The notes beneath the pieces are model-generated. The model searched no databases and was not told the origin of the DNA. It saw only the letters and a program-made list of their open reading frames with translations. From an uncultured Collinsella sp. (GTDB taxonomy: Bacteria; Actinomycetota; Coriobacteriia; Coriobacteriales; Coriobacteriaceae): DNA of 64,000 nt. The stretch is taken from NCBI GenBank assembly GCA_900759565.1, contig CAAEVV010000051.1, forward strand, positions 1-64,000, written 5' to 3'. How positions within the stretch are numbered: position 1 is the stretch's first letter; the number at the start of each line of letters is the position of its first letter. Position numbers and translations under genes: made by a program. This document shows, piece after piece, positions 33,588 to 42,554 of the stretch.

Positions 33588-34346
33588 ATGCTGATTGAGA
33601 CCCTTTCGGTCTTTCCCGAGATGTTTGAGCCCGTCATGTCCACGTCGATTTTGGGCCGCGCCCGCAAGGCCGGCCTTTTTGATTTTAAGGCGTATAACCT
33701 GCGCGACTGGACGCACGACCGCCATCGTACCGTCGATGACGAGCCGTACGGCGGCGGGCAGGGCATGCTCATGAAGGTCGAGCCTATCGCAGAGGCCATC
33801 GAGGCCATTAGCGCAGAGGGTCCCAAGCCCACTGTGGTGTTCTTTACCCCCTGTGGCGAGCCTTTTACGCAGCATGTGGCCGAGCGTCTGCTCAAAAGTG
33901 AGCGCCTGCTGTTTGTGTGCAGTCGCTACGAGGGCGTCGACGAGCGCGCGTATGCGTATGCCGATGAGCGTCTGTCGATCGGCGACTACGTGCTCACGGG
34001 CGGCGAGCTTCCCGCTATGGTCGTTGCCGATGCCGTCGTACGCCTGATTCCCGGCGCCCTGGGCGACGAGATGAGCAACGTGGACGAGTCGTTCTCGACC
34101 GCCGAGGATGGAGGCCTGCTCGAGTACGCGCAGTACACCCGTCCTGCCGAGTTCAACGGCGAGGGCGTGCCTCCGGTGCTTGTGAGCGGCGACCACGCCA
34201 AGGTCGATGCCTGGCGTCGCAAGAACGCCATCGAGCGCACCTGCCGCTGGCGTCCCGACTTGATCGAGACGGCGCGGCTCACGCCCCAGGAGCGTGCGTA
34301 CGCGCAGGAGATTTTGGACGCTTCGTATTCGCAGAGCGAGGAGTGA
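33588..34346 (+). CDS. trmD: tRNA (guanine-37-N1)-methyltransferase
   Basis: SPOUT-class methyltransferase that makes m1G37 and prevents frameshifting. The 252 residues include DEPYGGGQGMLM, the SAM-binding knot with SRYEGVDER and GDYVLTGGELPAM, and the C-terminal TRP-x-EFNGEGVPPVL-type stretch. Starts with ATG after GGGAGGA. It overlaps the frame of lepB at the 3' end (lepB ATG follows by 2 bases). Confidence 0.96.
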   Translation: MLIETLSVFPEMFEPVMSTSILGRARKAGLFDFKAYNLRDWTHDRHRTVDDEPYGGGQGMLMKVEPIAEAIEAISAEGPKPTVVFFTPCGEPFTQHVAERLLKSERLLFVCSRYEGVDERAYAYADERLSIGDYVLTGGELPAMVVADAVVRLIPGALGDEMSNVDESFSTAEDGGLLEYAQYTRPAEFNGEGVPPVLVSGDHAKVDAWRRKNAIERTCRWRPDLIETARLTPQERAYAQEILDASYSQSEE

Positions 34347-34348
34347 GA

Positions 34349-34912
34349 ATGGTTCCATCGCAGCATTCCGTGCTAAAGGGTGCGTTTGAGTGGGTCGTGG
34401 TTGTCGCAATCGCGCTGGTCGCCACCTTCTTGATTCGCTCGTTTGTGGTCGAACCCTTTGTGGTGCCTACCGGTTCCATGGAGTCCACGATCGAGATCGG
34501 AGACCAGATTCTGGCGCAGAAGGTGACGCTCGAACTCGGACAGCCCGTCAAGCAAGGCGATATCGTGGTGTTCCACAACCCCGATGCCACGTCCGAGCAT
34601 GACGTGCTGGTAAAGCGCGTTATTGCCACGGCCGGCCAGACGGTCGACCTGCAGGACGGCAAGGTCGTCGTCGATGGCCAGGCGCTCGACGAGGACTATA
34701 CGACTGGCATGAGCTGGCCGCTTTCGGTCCAAGCCCCCGGCGCTCAGGTGAGCTATCCCTACACCGTCCCTGACGACTGTGTGTGGGTGATGGGCGACAA
34801 CCGCGAGAACTCTGCTGACTCCCGCTACTTTGGCCCGGTCGACCGCTCCGACTTGATTGCCGTGGCGCTTGTGCGCTACTGGCCGCTCAACCGTATCGGC
34901 GCTATCGATTAA
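34349..34912 (+). CDS. lepB: Signal peptidase I
   Basis: Membrane protease that removes signal peptides from exported proteins. The 187 residues have one N-terminal membrane helix (about 12-33), catalytic Ser43 in PTGSMESTI, catalytic Lys89 in VKRVIA and box E MGDNRENSADSRYFGPV. I chose ATG 34349 (GAGGAG 7 bases upstream) over GTG 34343. Its place after trmD is common in actinobacteria. Confidence 0.95.
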   Translation: MVPSQHSVLKGAFEWVVVVAIALVATFLIRSFVVEPFVVPTGSMESTIEIGDQILAQKVTLELGQPVKQGDIVVFHNPDATSEHDVLVKRVIATAGQTVDLQDGKVVVDGQALDEDYTTGMSWPLSVQAPGAQVSYPYTVPDDCVWVMGDNRENSADSRYFGPVDRSDLIAVALVRYWPLNRIGAID

Positions 34913-34971
34913 AAACCGCTATAGTACAGTACCTAACCGTGTAATCGTTTCGACGAGGGGATATAAGAGGC

Positions 34972-35883
34972 ATGAACGCTTCATCGCTTTCCTTCCAAGA
35001 CATCATCCTGCGCCTCCAGCAGTACTGGGGCGAGCAGGGCTGCGTAATTATGCAGCCCTATGACTCCGAGGTCGGTGCCGGTACCTTCCATACCGCGACC
35101 ACGCTGCGCTCGCTCGGTCCCGCCGAGTGGCGCACCTGCTATGCGCAGCCCTGCCGCCGTCCCGCCGACGGCCGCTACGGCGAGAACCCCAACCGCATGC
35201 AGCACTACTATCAGTTCCAGGTGCTCATCAAGCCCTCGCCGGTCAACGCTCAGGAGCTCTACCTGGGTTCGCTGGCCGCCATTGGCCTGGACCCCAATGA
35301 CCATGACGTCCGCTTTGTTGAGGACGACTGGGAGAGCCCGACGCTCGGCGCCTGGGGCCTTGGCTGGGAGGTCTGGCTCAATGGCATGGAGGTCACGCAG
35401 TTTACGTACTTCCAGCAGGTGGGCGGCATCGAGGTCGACCCCGTGCCTGTCGAGATCACCTATGGCCTGGAGCGCATCGCCATGTACGCCCAGGGCGTCA
35501 ACTCGGTCTACGACCTGGTGTGGAGCTACCTGCCCGACGGCACGCCCATGACCTACGGCGACGTGTTCCTGGAGAACGAGCGCGAGTTCAGCGCTTATAA
35601 CTTTGAGGTCGCCAACGTCGAGATGATGCGTCAGAAGTTTGACGACTACGAGGCCGAGTGCCACTCCTGCCTGGAGCGCAAGCTGCCGCTGCCGGCATAT
35701 GACTGCGTCATGAAGTGCAGCCATGCCTTCAACCTGCTCGATGCCCGCGGTGCGCTGTCCGCAGTCGAGCGCGCCAACTACATCCTGCGCGTTCGCGCCG
35801 TCGCCAAGGCGTGCTGCGAGGCCTATATGGCCGAGGTCGCCGGAATCAACGAGAATGCCGATCAGGAAGGCGAGGTGGCGTAA
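34972..35883 (+). CDS. glyQ: Glycine-tRNA ligase alpha subunit
   Basis: Catalytic subunit of the bacterial alpha2-beta2 glycyl-tRNA synthetase. The 303 residues carry QPYDSEVGAGTFHTAT (motif 2-like entry), GRYGENPNRMQHYYQFQV and GGIEVDPVPVEITYGLERI. A TATAGT at 34920 may be its -10. It lies 3 bases before glyS, so the subunits are made together. Confidence 0.97.
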   Translation: MNASSLSFQDIILRLQQYWGEQGCVIMQPYDSEVGAGTFHTATTLRSLGPAEWRTCYAQPCRRPADGRYGENPNRMQHYYQFQVLIKPSPVNAQELYLGSLAAIGLDPNDHDVRFVEDDWESPTLGAWGLGWEVWLNGMEVTQFTYFQQVGGIEVDPVPVEITYGLERIAMYAQGVNSVYDLVWSYLPDGTPMTYGDVFLENEREFSAYNFEVANVEMMRQKFDDYEAECHSCLERKLPLPAYDCVMKCSHAFNLLDARGALSAVERANYILRVRAVAKACCEAYMAEVAGINENADQEGEVA

Positions 35884-35886
35884 GCC

Positions 35887-37983
35887 ATGGCAGACGCTAA
35901 GGATTTCCTGTTTGAGATCGGTACGGAGGAAATGCCCTCTGCACCGCTGAACAATGCCGTCAAGCAGCTTGGCACTATGATCGCCAAGGGTCTCGATGAG
36001 GCCGGTCTGGCCCACGGTGAGGTCCGCGTGATCTCGAGCCCGCGTCGCCTGGCTGCGCTCGTGGCTAACGTCGCCACCGCGACCGATGAGGTTCACGAGG
36101 TCAAGCGCGGTCCCGCGGCCAACATCGCCTTCGATGCCGACGGTAACGCCACCAAGGCCGCCCAGGGCTTCGCCCGCAAGTGCGGTGTGGCTGCCGAGGA
36201 TCTGGTCCGTCGCGAGGACACCGACGGCCGTGAGTACGTATTTGCCGAGAAGAACATTCCTTCCGCCCCGGCCACCCCGATTCTGACGGCCCTGTGCGAG
36301 AAGACCATCGCCGGCCTGCAGTGGCCCAACTACCGCTCTCAGCGCTGGGGCCACGAGCACGCCACGTTCGTGCGTCCGGTCCGCTGGATCTGCTGCCTTT
36401 TGGGCGGGGATGTCGTGCCCGTGTCCTTTGCCGATGTGACGAGTGGCAACACCACGCGCGGCCACCGCGTGCTTGGTCCCGGTGACCATGTGGTCGCCAG
36501 CCCCGCTGTTTACGAGCAGGTGCTCGAGGACGCCGGCGTGCTTTCTGCCGAGCGCCGTCGTGAGGCCATCCTTGCCGGTATCGCCGAGGTCGAGGCTGCG
36601 CGCCCCGGCTGCCACGTCGATACGCCCAAGAAGGTCTTTGAGGAGGTCATCAACCTCTGCGAGTGGCCGACGGTGCTCGTCGGTACCTTCGATGAGGAGT
36701 TCCTCAAGGTGCCGCACGAGATCATCTGCGAGTCTATGCTCACCAACCAGCGCTACTTCCCGATCTATGACGGCGAGGGCAAGCTGACGCGTGAGTTCGT
36801 GGTCGTCTCCAACAGTAAGCCCGAGAATGCCGAGCGCGTGATCGACGGCAACGAGCGTGTCGTGCGCGCCCGCCTGGACGACGCCAAGTTCTTCTACGAG
36901 GAGGATCTGAAGATCTCCCTCGACGAGTTCCGCGAGCGTCTGGCCAAGGTCGCCTTCCAGGAGAAGCTCGGCAGTGTGCTCGCCAAGTCCGAGCGTATTG
37001 AGCAGCTTGCGCTCGCTATTGCCCGTGAGGCTCACCTGGGTGCCCACCTGGCCGCCGATGCCGGCCGCGCCGCTCACCTGTGCAAGGCCGACCTGGTGTC
37101 CAACGCTGTTGTCGAGTTCACGAGCCAGCAGGGTGTGATGGGCGGTTACTACGCCAGCGCGATGGGGGAGAACGACGAGGTCGCTCACGCTATTCGCGAT
37201 CACTATCGTCCCCGCTTTGCCGGCGACGAGCTGCCCGAGGGCACCGCTGGCTGCATCGTGGCTTGCGCCGACAAGCTCGATACCATTGCCGGCATCTTTG
37301 CCATCGGCGAGCCCCCGACCGGCTCTTCCGACCCGTACGCGCTGCGTCGTGCCGCCATCGGCATCATCAATATCCTGCGCGACCGTCTGCCGATCGACCC
37401 CACGTCGCTCATCGACTTTGCGCTCGAGCTCTATAGCGAGCAGGGCATTGAGTTCGACGCCGCCGAGGTCGCCCAGCAGGTTCGCGACTTCTTCCACGGC
37501 CGTTTGGTGAGCATGGCCCGCGACGAGAAGATCCCGGCCGACACCGTTGCCGCCGTTTCCGCGGTGCACATCATTGCCCCGTCGGTCTTCTTCGCCCGCT
37601 GCGCCGCCCTCGATGAGGCCCGCAAGAACGACGCCGAGACCTTCGACAACCTTGCAACCGCCTACGCCCGCGCGGCGCACATCTCCAAGCCCGAGCTGGG
37701 CGCGGAGTACGATCGCGCCCTGATGGGCGAGGTCGAGCTTGCGCTTGCCGACGCCTCCGAGGCCGCTCAGACCGCCGTCGATGCCGCTCTCGCCGCTGAG
37801 GATTATCCTTCCGCGTTTGCCGCCCTCGCCGCCCTGCGCGCGCCCATCGACCGTTTCTTCGACGAGGTTATGGTCATGGACAAGGACGAGCAGCTCCGCG
37901 ATAATCGCCTTAAGCTGCTTAACCGCTTCGAGGCCGTTTTCTCCGGCATCGCAAACATCGGTGAGCTTGCTCGCAAAAAGTAA
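35887..37983 (+). CDS. glyS: Glycine-tRNA ligase beta subunit
   Basis: tRNA-binding subunit of heterotetrameric glycyl-tRNA synthetase. The 698-residue length is normal. It begins FLFEIGTEEMPSAPL and contains RGPAANIAFDADGN, LTNQRYFPIYDGEGKL, an HD-like central region (DYASAMGEND-type GYYASAMGEND) and the C-terminal anticodon-binding DALR-like domain ending VMVMDKDEQLRDNRLKLL. The start ATG is preceded by GGCGTAAGCC with AAGGCGAGG further up. Confidence 0.96.
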   Translation: MADAKDFLFEIGTEEMPSAPLNNAVKQLGTMIAKGLDEAGLAHGEVRVISSPRRLAALVANVATATDEVHEVKRGPAANIAFDADGNATKAAQGFARKCGVAAEDLVRREDTDGREYVFAEKNIPSAPATPILTALCEKTIAGLQWPNYRSQRWGHEHATFVRPVRWICCLLGGDVVPVSFADVTSGNTTRGHRVLGPGDHVVASPAVYEQVLEDAGVLSAERRREAILAGIAEVEAARPGCHVDTPKKVFEEVINLCEWPTVLVGTFDEEFLKVPHEIICESMLTNQRYFPIYDGEGKLTREFVVVSNSKPENAERVIDGNERVVRARLDDAKFFYEEDLKISLDEFRERLAKVAFQEKLGSVLAKSERIEQLALAIAREAHLGAHLAADAGRAAHLCKADLVSNAVVEFTSQQGVMGGYYASAMGENDEVAHAIRDHYRPRFAGDELPEGTAGCIVACADKLDTIAGIFAIGEPPTGSSDPYALRRAAIGIINILRDRLPIDPTSLIDFALELYSEQGIEFDAAEVAQQVRDFFHGRLVSMARDEKIPADTVAAVSAVHIIAPSVFFARCAALDEARKNDAETFDNLATAYARAAHISKPELGAEYDRALMGEVELALADASEAAQTAVDAALAAEDYPSAFAALAALRAPIDRFFDEVMVMDKDEQLRDNRLKLLNRFEAVFSGIANIGELARKK

Positions 37984-38017
37984 GCCAGCCTGCGCATAAG
38001 CGCAAAAGGAGCCCCGC

Positions 38018-38893
38018 ATGGATTGCCCGGTCACCGCTCGTCCCACCGTTATCGTTATCTCCGACTCGCTCGGTGATACCGCTTGTGAGGTGGTGCTTGC
38101 GGCGTCCGGGCAATTTGATGAAGGGGCTTTTCATCTCTTGCGCCTGCCCAAGGTGACCTCGGTGGAGCAGGTCAAGTCGTTTGTGGGGTCGCGTGTCGAT
38201 GCGGACCATCGCGATATTGCCGTGTTCCATACCATTGTCGATCCGGCGCTTCGCGCCCGCGTGCTCGATTATTTGAGCATGTTGCATATTCGCTCGGTCG
38301 ACCTGATCGGTCCGACGCTCGCCGTGCTGTCGTCGCTTATCGGTGCGTCGCCCAAGGGCGTCGCGGGCGTGATTCACAGGACCGATGATCGCTATTTCCA
38401 TCGTATCGAGGCTATGGAGTATTTCGTTGAGCACGATGACGGGCGCGGCTGCGATGATCTGTCGGATGCCGATATCGTGCTGCTGGGTGTATCCCGCACG
38501 TCCAAGACGCCGCTGTCGATGTATTTGGCCTATCAGGGCTACAAGGTCGCCAACGTTCCGTTGGCCCAGGGCATAGAGCCGCCCAAGTCGATTTACGAGG
38601 TCGATCCGATGCGGTTGTTCGGTCTGATTTCGACCGTCGATGTGATTGCCGAGATTCGCGATAGCCGCCTGGGCGACGACTATGCCCGCGCCGTCGCCGG
38701 CTCTTATGCCGAGCCCGAGAGCGTGCGCGGCGAGCTCGAGGAGGCTCGTGCCCTCATGAAACGTCTGGGTTGCTTTGTGGTGCGCACCGACGGCAAGGCG
38801 ATCGAGGAGAGTGCCTCCGAGATCATTGCCCACCTCGAAGAAATTCAAGAGGCAAGAGCCCGCCGTGCCGCCCGCCGCACCCAACAAAGCTAG
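38018..38893 (+). CDS. ppdR: Pyruvate, phosphate dikinase regulatory protein (DUF299)
   Basis: Bifunctional ADP-dependent kinase and Pi-dependent pyrophosphorylase that switches PPDK off and on by phosphorylating a Thr next to its catalytic His. The 291 residues start with VIVISDSLGDTA and have the P-loop GVSRTSKTP. PpsR, the PEP synthase regulator, is a close homologue, but the downstream ppdK settles the target. The C-terminus is Arg/Ala-rich. It is separated from ppdK by 266 bases with its own regulatory features. Confidence 0.92.
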   Translation: MDCPVTARPTVIVISDSLGDTACEVVLAASGQFDEGAFHLLRLPKVTSVEQVKSFVGSRVDADHRDIAVFHTIVDPALRARVLDYLSMLHIRSVDLIGPTLAVLSSLIGASPKGVAGVIHRTDDRYFHRIEAMEYFVEHDDGRGCDDLSDADIVLLGVSRTSKTPLSMYLAYQGYKVANVPLAQGIEPPKSIYEVDPMRLFGLISTVDVIAEIRDSRLGDDYARAVAGSYAEPESVRGELEEARALMKRLGCFVVRTDGKAIEESASEIIAHLEEIQEARARRAARRTQQS

Positions 38894-38999
38894 CTTATTG
38901 GATTAGCTTAAAAAACCTGATACTGATAAAGCGATTTAGCAAATAACTTGTATTTGACCTGCGAGTTTCTTGTAGTGGTATCTCCATAAGGTAACCACC

Positions 39000-39037
39000 T
39001 TTACCTACCGTTTACCGCTAGTTTTAGCACGTTTACC
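39000..39037 (+). promoter_or_regulatory. Phased TTTACC repeats upstream of ppdK
   Basis: TTTACC occurs at 39000-39005, 39011-39016 and 39032-39037, spaced 11 and 21 bases apart, close to one and two helical turns. An inverted copy (GGTAAC) lies at 38990. A CCCGCCG/CGGCGGG inverted repeat follows near 39075-39109. This could be an operator for ppdK; no regulator is recognised. Confidence 0.35.
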
Positions 39038-39159
39038 AAACCTCGTATCCTCTGCTCAAGCCCGTTCAAATCCCGCCGTATAGTTCCCTCACGGCCCGCA
39101 TCCGGCGGGTCGATTCGTCACCACGGTCGTGCGCGAGAGCGCATGGAAGGGGAAGTATC

Positions 39160-41910
39160 GTGAGCGATTGCAAGAGGGTTTACCGTTTTGGAACCGACGC
39201 CCAGGGCACCTGTGTCACTGAGGGCGACAAGTCCATGAACTTCGTGCTTGGCGGCAAGGGCGCAAACCTTGCCGAGATGAGCCGCATCGGCCTGCCGGTT
39301 CCCGGTGGCTTTACCATTACCTGCCAGACCTGTGTCGAGTACTCCGGTGCCGGCAACCTCTGGCCCGAAGGCGCACTCGACGAGATCGTTGCTGCCGAGG
39401 CCGACCTCGAGGCCCGCTGCGGCAAGAAGCTTGGCGACGCCTCCGATCCGCTGCTCGTGTCGGTTCGCTCGGGCGCTCCGTTCTCCATGCCCGGCATGAT
39501 GGACACGGTCCTCAACTTAGGCCTCAACGACGATTCCGTTCAGGGACTCATCGCCCAGACGCAAAACCCGCGTTTTGCCTGGGATAGCTACCGCCGCTTT
39601 ATTCAGATGTTCTCCAACGTCGTTATGGGCGTCGACGCCGACCTGTTCGAGAACGCGCTGACCCAGGCACGCCTGGTTTCCGGCGTTCGCGTCGATTCCG
39701 AGCTTTCGGCCGAAGACCTGCAGGAGCTCGTCGAGACCTTTAAGAGCATTTTCTCCGAGAACGTCGAGGTCGCCCTGTATCCCGAGCTCGAGGTCGCCGA
39801 CGGCAAGCCCGTCTTCCCGCACGATCCGGAGCTTCAGTTGCGCCTTGCCATCCAGGCCGTCTTTGGCAGCTGGATGAACGAGCGCGCCTGCATCTACCGC
39901 AAGCAGCATGGCATTTCTGACGAGCTCGGCACCGCCGTCAACGTGCAGGCTATGGCCTTTGGCAACAAGGGGGAGACCTCTGCGACCGGCGTCGCTTTTA
40001 CGCGCAACCCGGCCGACGGCACCAAGGAGTTCTATGGTGACTTTTTGGTTAATGCCCAGGGCGAGGATGTCGTCGCCGGCATCCGCAACACCGAGCCCAT
40101 CGCCGACCTCAAGAACACTCCGGGCCTCGAGTCTGCAGGTGAGGAACTCGAGCGCGTGTTCCTGACGCTCGAAGATCATTACCGCGATATGTGCGATATC
40201 GAGTTCACCATCGAGCAGGGTAAGCTCTGGATGCTCCAGACCCGCGTGGGCAAGCGCACTGCCACCGCCGCCCTGCGCATCGCCATCGAAATGGTCGAGG
40301 AGGGTCTGATCACCTGCGAGGAGGCCGTGAGCCGCATCGATCCCGCGCAGCTCGACCAGCTCCTGCATCCGCAGTTCGATGCCTCCAAGAAGTACGAGGT
40401 TCTGGCTTGCGGCCTCAACGCCAGCCCTGGTGCCGCCGTGGGCGAGGTCGTGTTCTCGAGCGACGATGCCGTCGCGCGCGCCAACGAGGGTCACAAGGTC
40501 ATTTTGGTTCGCTGGGAGACCAACCCCGATGACCTGAAGGGCATGGTCGCCGCCGAGGGTATCCTGACCAGCCACGGTGGCAAGACGAGCCATGCCGCCG
40601 TTATCGCTCGCGGTATGGGTACGCCCTGCGTCTGCGGCGTTGAGCGCTTCCACATCGACGCCGCCGAAAAGGTCGTGCGCATCGAGGGTAGCGATCGTGT
40701 GCTGCACGAAGGCGATGTCATCTCCATCGACGGCACCCAGGGCATCGTCGTCGATGGCGCTGTCGATTTGGTCTCCGCCGAGCTCACCGGCGACCTGGAC
40801 ACCATCCTGTCCTGGGCCGACGAGATCCGTCTGGACGAGACCTGTGGCCACGCCAACCATGTGCGCGTCAACGCCGACAATCCCGAGGACGCAGAGCTCG
40901 CGCTCGAGTTTGGCGCCGAGGCCATCGGCCTGTGCCGCACCGAGCACATGTTTCTGGGCGATCGCAAGAACATCATCCAGAGCTTCATCCTGTCCGACGA
41001 TGAGGCCGTGAAGCAGCAGGCCCTCGCCGACCTGCTCAAGGTTCAGACCGAGGACTTCCTGGCGATGTTCAAGACCATGTCCGGTCGCGATGTGGTCGTT
41101 CGCCTGCTCGATCCGCCGCTGCACGAGTTCCTGGATAATCCGCGTGAGCTCGAGGTCGCCATCACCAAGAAGGAAGCCGCTGGCGCCAGCGAGGAAGAGC
41201 TTGCCGCCCTGCGTGCCCGCCTGCGCCGTATCGACGGCATATTCGAGTCGAACCCCATGCTCGGCCTGCGCGGTGTGCGCCTGTCCGTCGTCTTTAGCGA
41301 TCTGCCGCTCATGCAGGTTCGCGCCGTGGCCACGGCTGCTGCTCGACTTATCAAGGAGGGCGTCGACCCGCGCCCCGAGATCATGGTTCCGCTCGTTTCC
41401 ATTACGGCCGAGCACGTTCAGACTCGCGAAGTCATCGAGCGCGTGATCGCCGAGGTTTCCGCCGAGGAGGGCGTCGAGCTCAATATTCCCGTGGGCACGA
41501 TGCTCGAGCTGCCGCGTGCCTGCATGGTTGCCGACGAGATCGCGCAGCACGCCGACTTCTTCTGCTTTGGCACCAACGACCTCACGCAGACGACCTTCGG
41601 CTTCTCTCGAGACGATGCCGAGGCCAAGTTCATCCCGCTGTACCTGCACAAGAAGATCTTGAAAGACAACCCCTTCGAGACCATCGACTCGGCGGTGCTG
41701 GAGCTCGTGCGCATGGCCGTCGAGAAAGGTCGCGTCACCAACCCCGACATGCACTTTGGCGTGTGCGGCGAGCACGGCGGCGACCCCAACTCCATCAAGG
41801 CCCTGTTTAACGTGGCCGACGTGGACTACGTGTCCTGCTCGCCCTATCGTGTACCCCTCGCGCGCCTGGCGGCCGCCCAGGCCAAGCTCGAGGCCAAGCG
41901 TTCCGCCTAA
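39160..41910 (+). CDS. ppdK: Pyruvate, phosphate dikinase
   Basis: Reversible conversion of PEP, AMP and PPi to pyruvate, ATP and Pi; in anaerobes it often serves glycolysis with PPi saving. The 916 residues hold the N-terminal ATP-grasp nucleotide domain (VLGGKGANLAEMSRIGLPVP), the swivelling phosphohistidine domain with GGKTSHAAVIARGMG, where the His is phosphorylated and the neighbouring Thr is the regulatory site, and the C-terminal PEP/pyruvate TIM barrel with GTNDLTQTTFGFSRDD. GTG start at 39160 with GGAAGGGGAA upstream. Its regulator gene lies just upstream. Confidence 0.97.
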   Translation: MSDCKRVYRFGTDAQGTCVTEGDKSMNFVLGGKGANLAEMSRIGLPVPGGFTITCQTCVEYSGAGNLWPEGALDEIVAAEADLEARCGKKLGDASDPLLVSVRSGAPFSMPGMMDTVLNLGLNDDSVQGLIAQTQNPRFAWDSYRRFIQMFSNVVMGVDADLFENALTQARLVSGVRVDSELSAEDLQELVETFKSIFSENVEVALYPELEVADGKPVFPHDPELQLRLAIQAVFGSWMNERACIYRKQHGISDELGTAVNVQAMAFGNKGETSATGVAFTRNPADGTKEFYGDFLVNAQGEDVVAGIRNTEPIADLKNTPGLESAGEELERVFLTLEDHYRDMCDIEFTIEQGKLWMLQTRVGKRTATAALRIAIEMVEEGLITCEEAVSRIDPAQLDQLLHPQFDASKKYEVLACGLNASPGAAVGEVVFSSDDAVARANEGHKVILVRWETNPDDLKGMVAAEGILTSHGGKTSHAAVIARGMGTPCVCGVERFHIDAAEKVVRIEGSDRVLHEGDVISIDGTQGIVVDGAVDLVSAELTGDLDTILSWADEIRLDETCGHANHVRVNADNPEDAELALEFGAEAIGLCRTEHMFLGDRKNIIQSFILSDDEAVKQQALADLLKVQTEDFLAMFKTMSGRDVVVRLLDPPLHEFLDNPRELEVAITKKEAAGASEEELAALRARLRRIDGIFESNPMLGLRGVRLSVVFSDLPLMQVRAVATAAARLIKEGVDPRPEIMVPLVSITAEHVQTREVIERVIAEVSAEEGVELNIPVGTMLELPRACMVADEIAQHADFFCFGTNDLTQTTFGFSRDDAEAKFIPLYLHKKILKDNPFETIDSAVLELVRMAVEKGRVTNPDMHFGVCGEHGGDPNSIKALFNVADVDYVSCSPYRVPLARLAAAQAKLEAKRSA

Positions 41911-41948
41911 CGTTTTGGGTTTGGGCGCCTAGCGTAGCCCCCTTCACG

Positions 41949-41976
41949 CCGCCCGTCTCATTCGTGAGGCGGGCGG
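41949..41976 (+). terminator. Hairpin terminator after ppdK with TTCG tetraloop
   Basis: CCGCCCGTCTCA (41949-41960) and TGAGGCGGGCGG (41965-41976) pair over 12 bp with one G-U around TTCG. The T tract after it is short. It separates ppdK from the rplS promoter. Confidence 0.75.
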
Positions 41977-42022
41977 TTATCATGTGCGGGTTTTGTCTTT
42001 TTGTCTGCGTAAAAAATTGTTC

Positions 42023-42050
42023 TTGCAGCAGAAACCCGCGCGTGTATACT
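42023..42050 (+). promoter_or_regulatory. Promoter of rplS
   Basis: TTGCAG (42023-42028), a 16-base spacer and TATACT (42045-42050), 70 bases before the rplS ATG. Confidence 0.6.
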
Positions 42051-42071
42051 GGAATACGTTTGTTCAACTAC

Positions 42072-42095
42072 GTGCCGGCCAAGGTGGTACGGCAC
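42072..42095 (+). promoter_or_regulatory. Leader hairpin of rplS
   Basis: GTGCCG (42072-42077) pairs with CGGCAC (42090-42095) in the leader 25 bases before the L19 start. Ribosomal-protein leaders often hold autoregulatory stems, and L19 leaders are known in Bacilli; whether this is one is not shown by the sequence. Confidence 0.3.
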
Positions 42096-42119
42096 CTCTA
42101 GAAGAGTAAGGAATTGCAC

Positions 42120-42461
42120 ATGGATTACATCCGCGCAATCGAGCGTCAGCAGATCCGCGAGGACATTCCTCAGGTTCGCGTCGCCGACAACGTCAAGGTT
42201 CACTACCGCATTAAGGAAGGCGACCGCGAGCGCATCCAGGTCTTCCAGGGCGACGTCATCCGCATGGCCGGCGCCGGTGCCCGCGAGACCTTCACCGTCC
42301 GCAAGATTTCCTTCGGTGTCGGTGTTGAGCGCACCTTCCCGCTTCACAGCCCCAAGATCGCCAAGCTCGAGGTCGTTCGTCATGGTCGCGTCCGTCGCGC
42401 CAAGCTGTACTACCTCCGCGACAAGGTGGGCAAGGCTGCTCGCATCCCCGAGAAGCGCTAA
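42120..42461 (+). CDS. rplS: Large ribosomal subunit protein bL19
   Basis: 50S protein at the subunit interface. The 113 residues contain VKVHYRIKEGDRERIQVFQG, FTVRKISFGVGVERTFPLHS and RRAKLYYLRDKVGKAARI, all standard. ATG at 42120 lies 7 bases after AAGGA; the TTG at 42114 is too close to that site. The gene is monocistronic, bounded by TTCG-loop terminators on both sides. Confidence 0.97.
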   Translation: MDYIRAIERQQIREDIPQVRVADNVKVHYRIKEGDRERIQVFQGDVIRMAGAGARETFTVRKISFGVGVERTFPLHSPKIAKLEVVRHGRVRRAKLYYLRDKVGKAARIPEKR

Positions 42462-42495
42462 GAAGATCGCAGCGTCTGTCCACTCGTTTGGACAC

Positions 42496-42525
42496 AAGGG
42501 TCACCTTCGGGTGGCCCTTCTTTTT
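42496..42525 (+). terminator. Terminator after rplS with TTCG tetraloop
   Basis: AAGGGTCACC (42496-42505) pairs with GGTGGCCCTT (42510-42519, one G-U) around TTCG, followed by CTTTTT. A compact, strong intrinsic terminator. Confidence 0.92.
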
Positions 42526-42554
42526 ATCTGATTTGCATGCAAGGAGGGCCTGGT

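Noticed and set aside
34981..38046. 1021-codon open frame on the minus strand across glyQ and glyS
   Set aside because: It is the antisense shadow of two certain genes in GC-rich DNA; the translation is low-complexity Val/Leu/Gly/Asp with no family motif.
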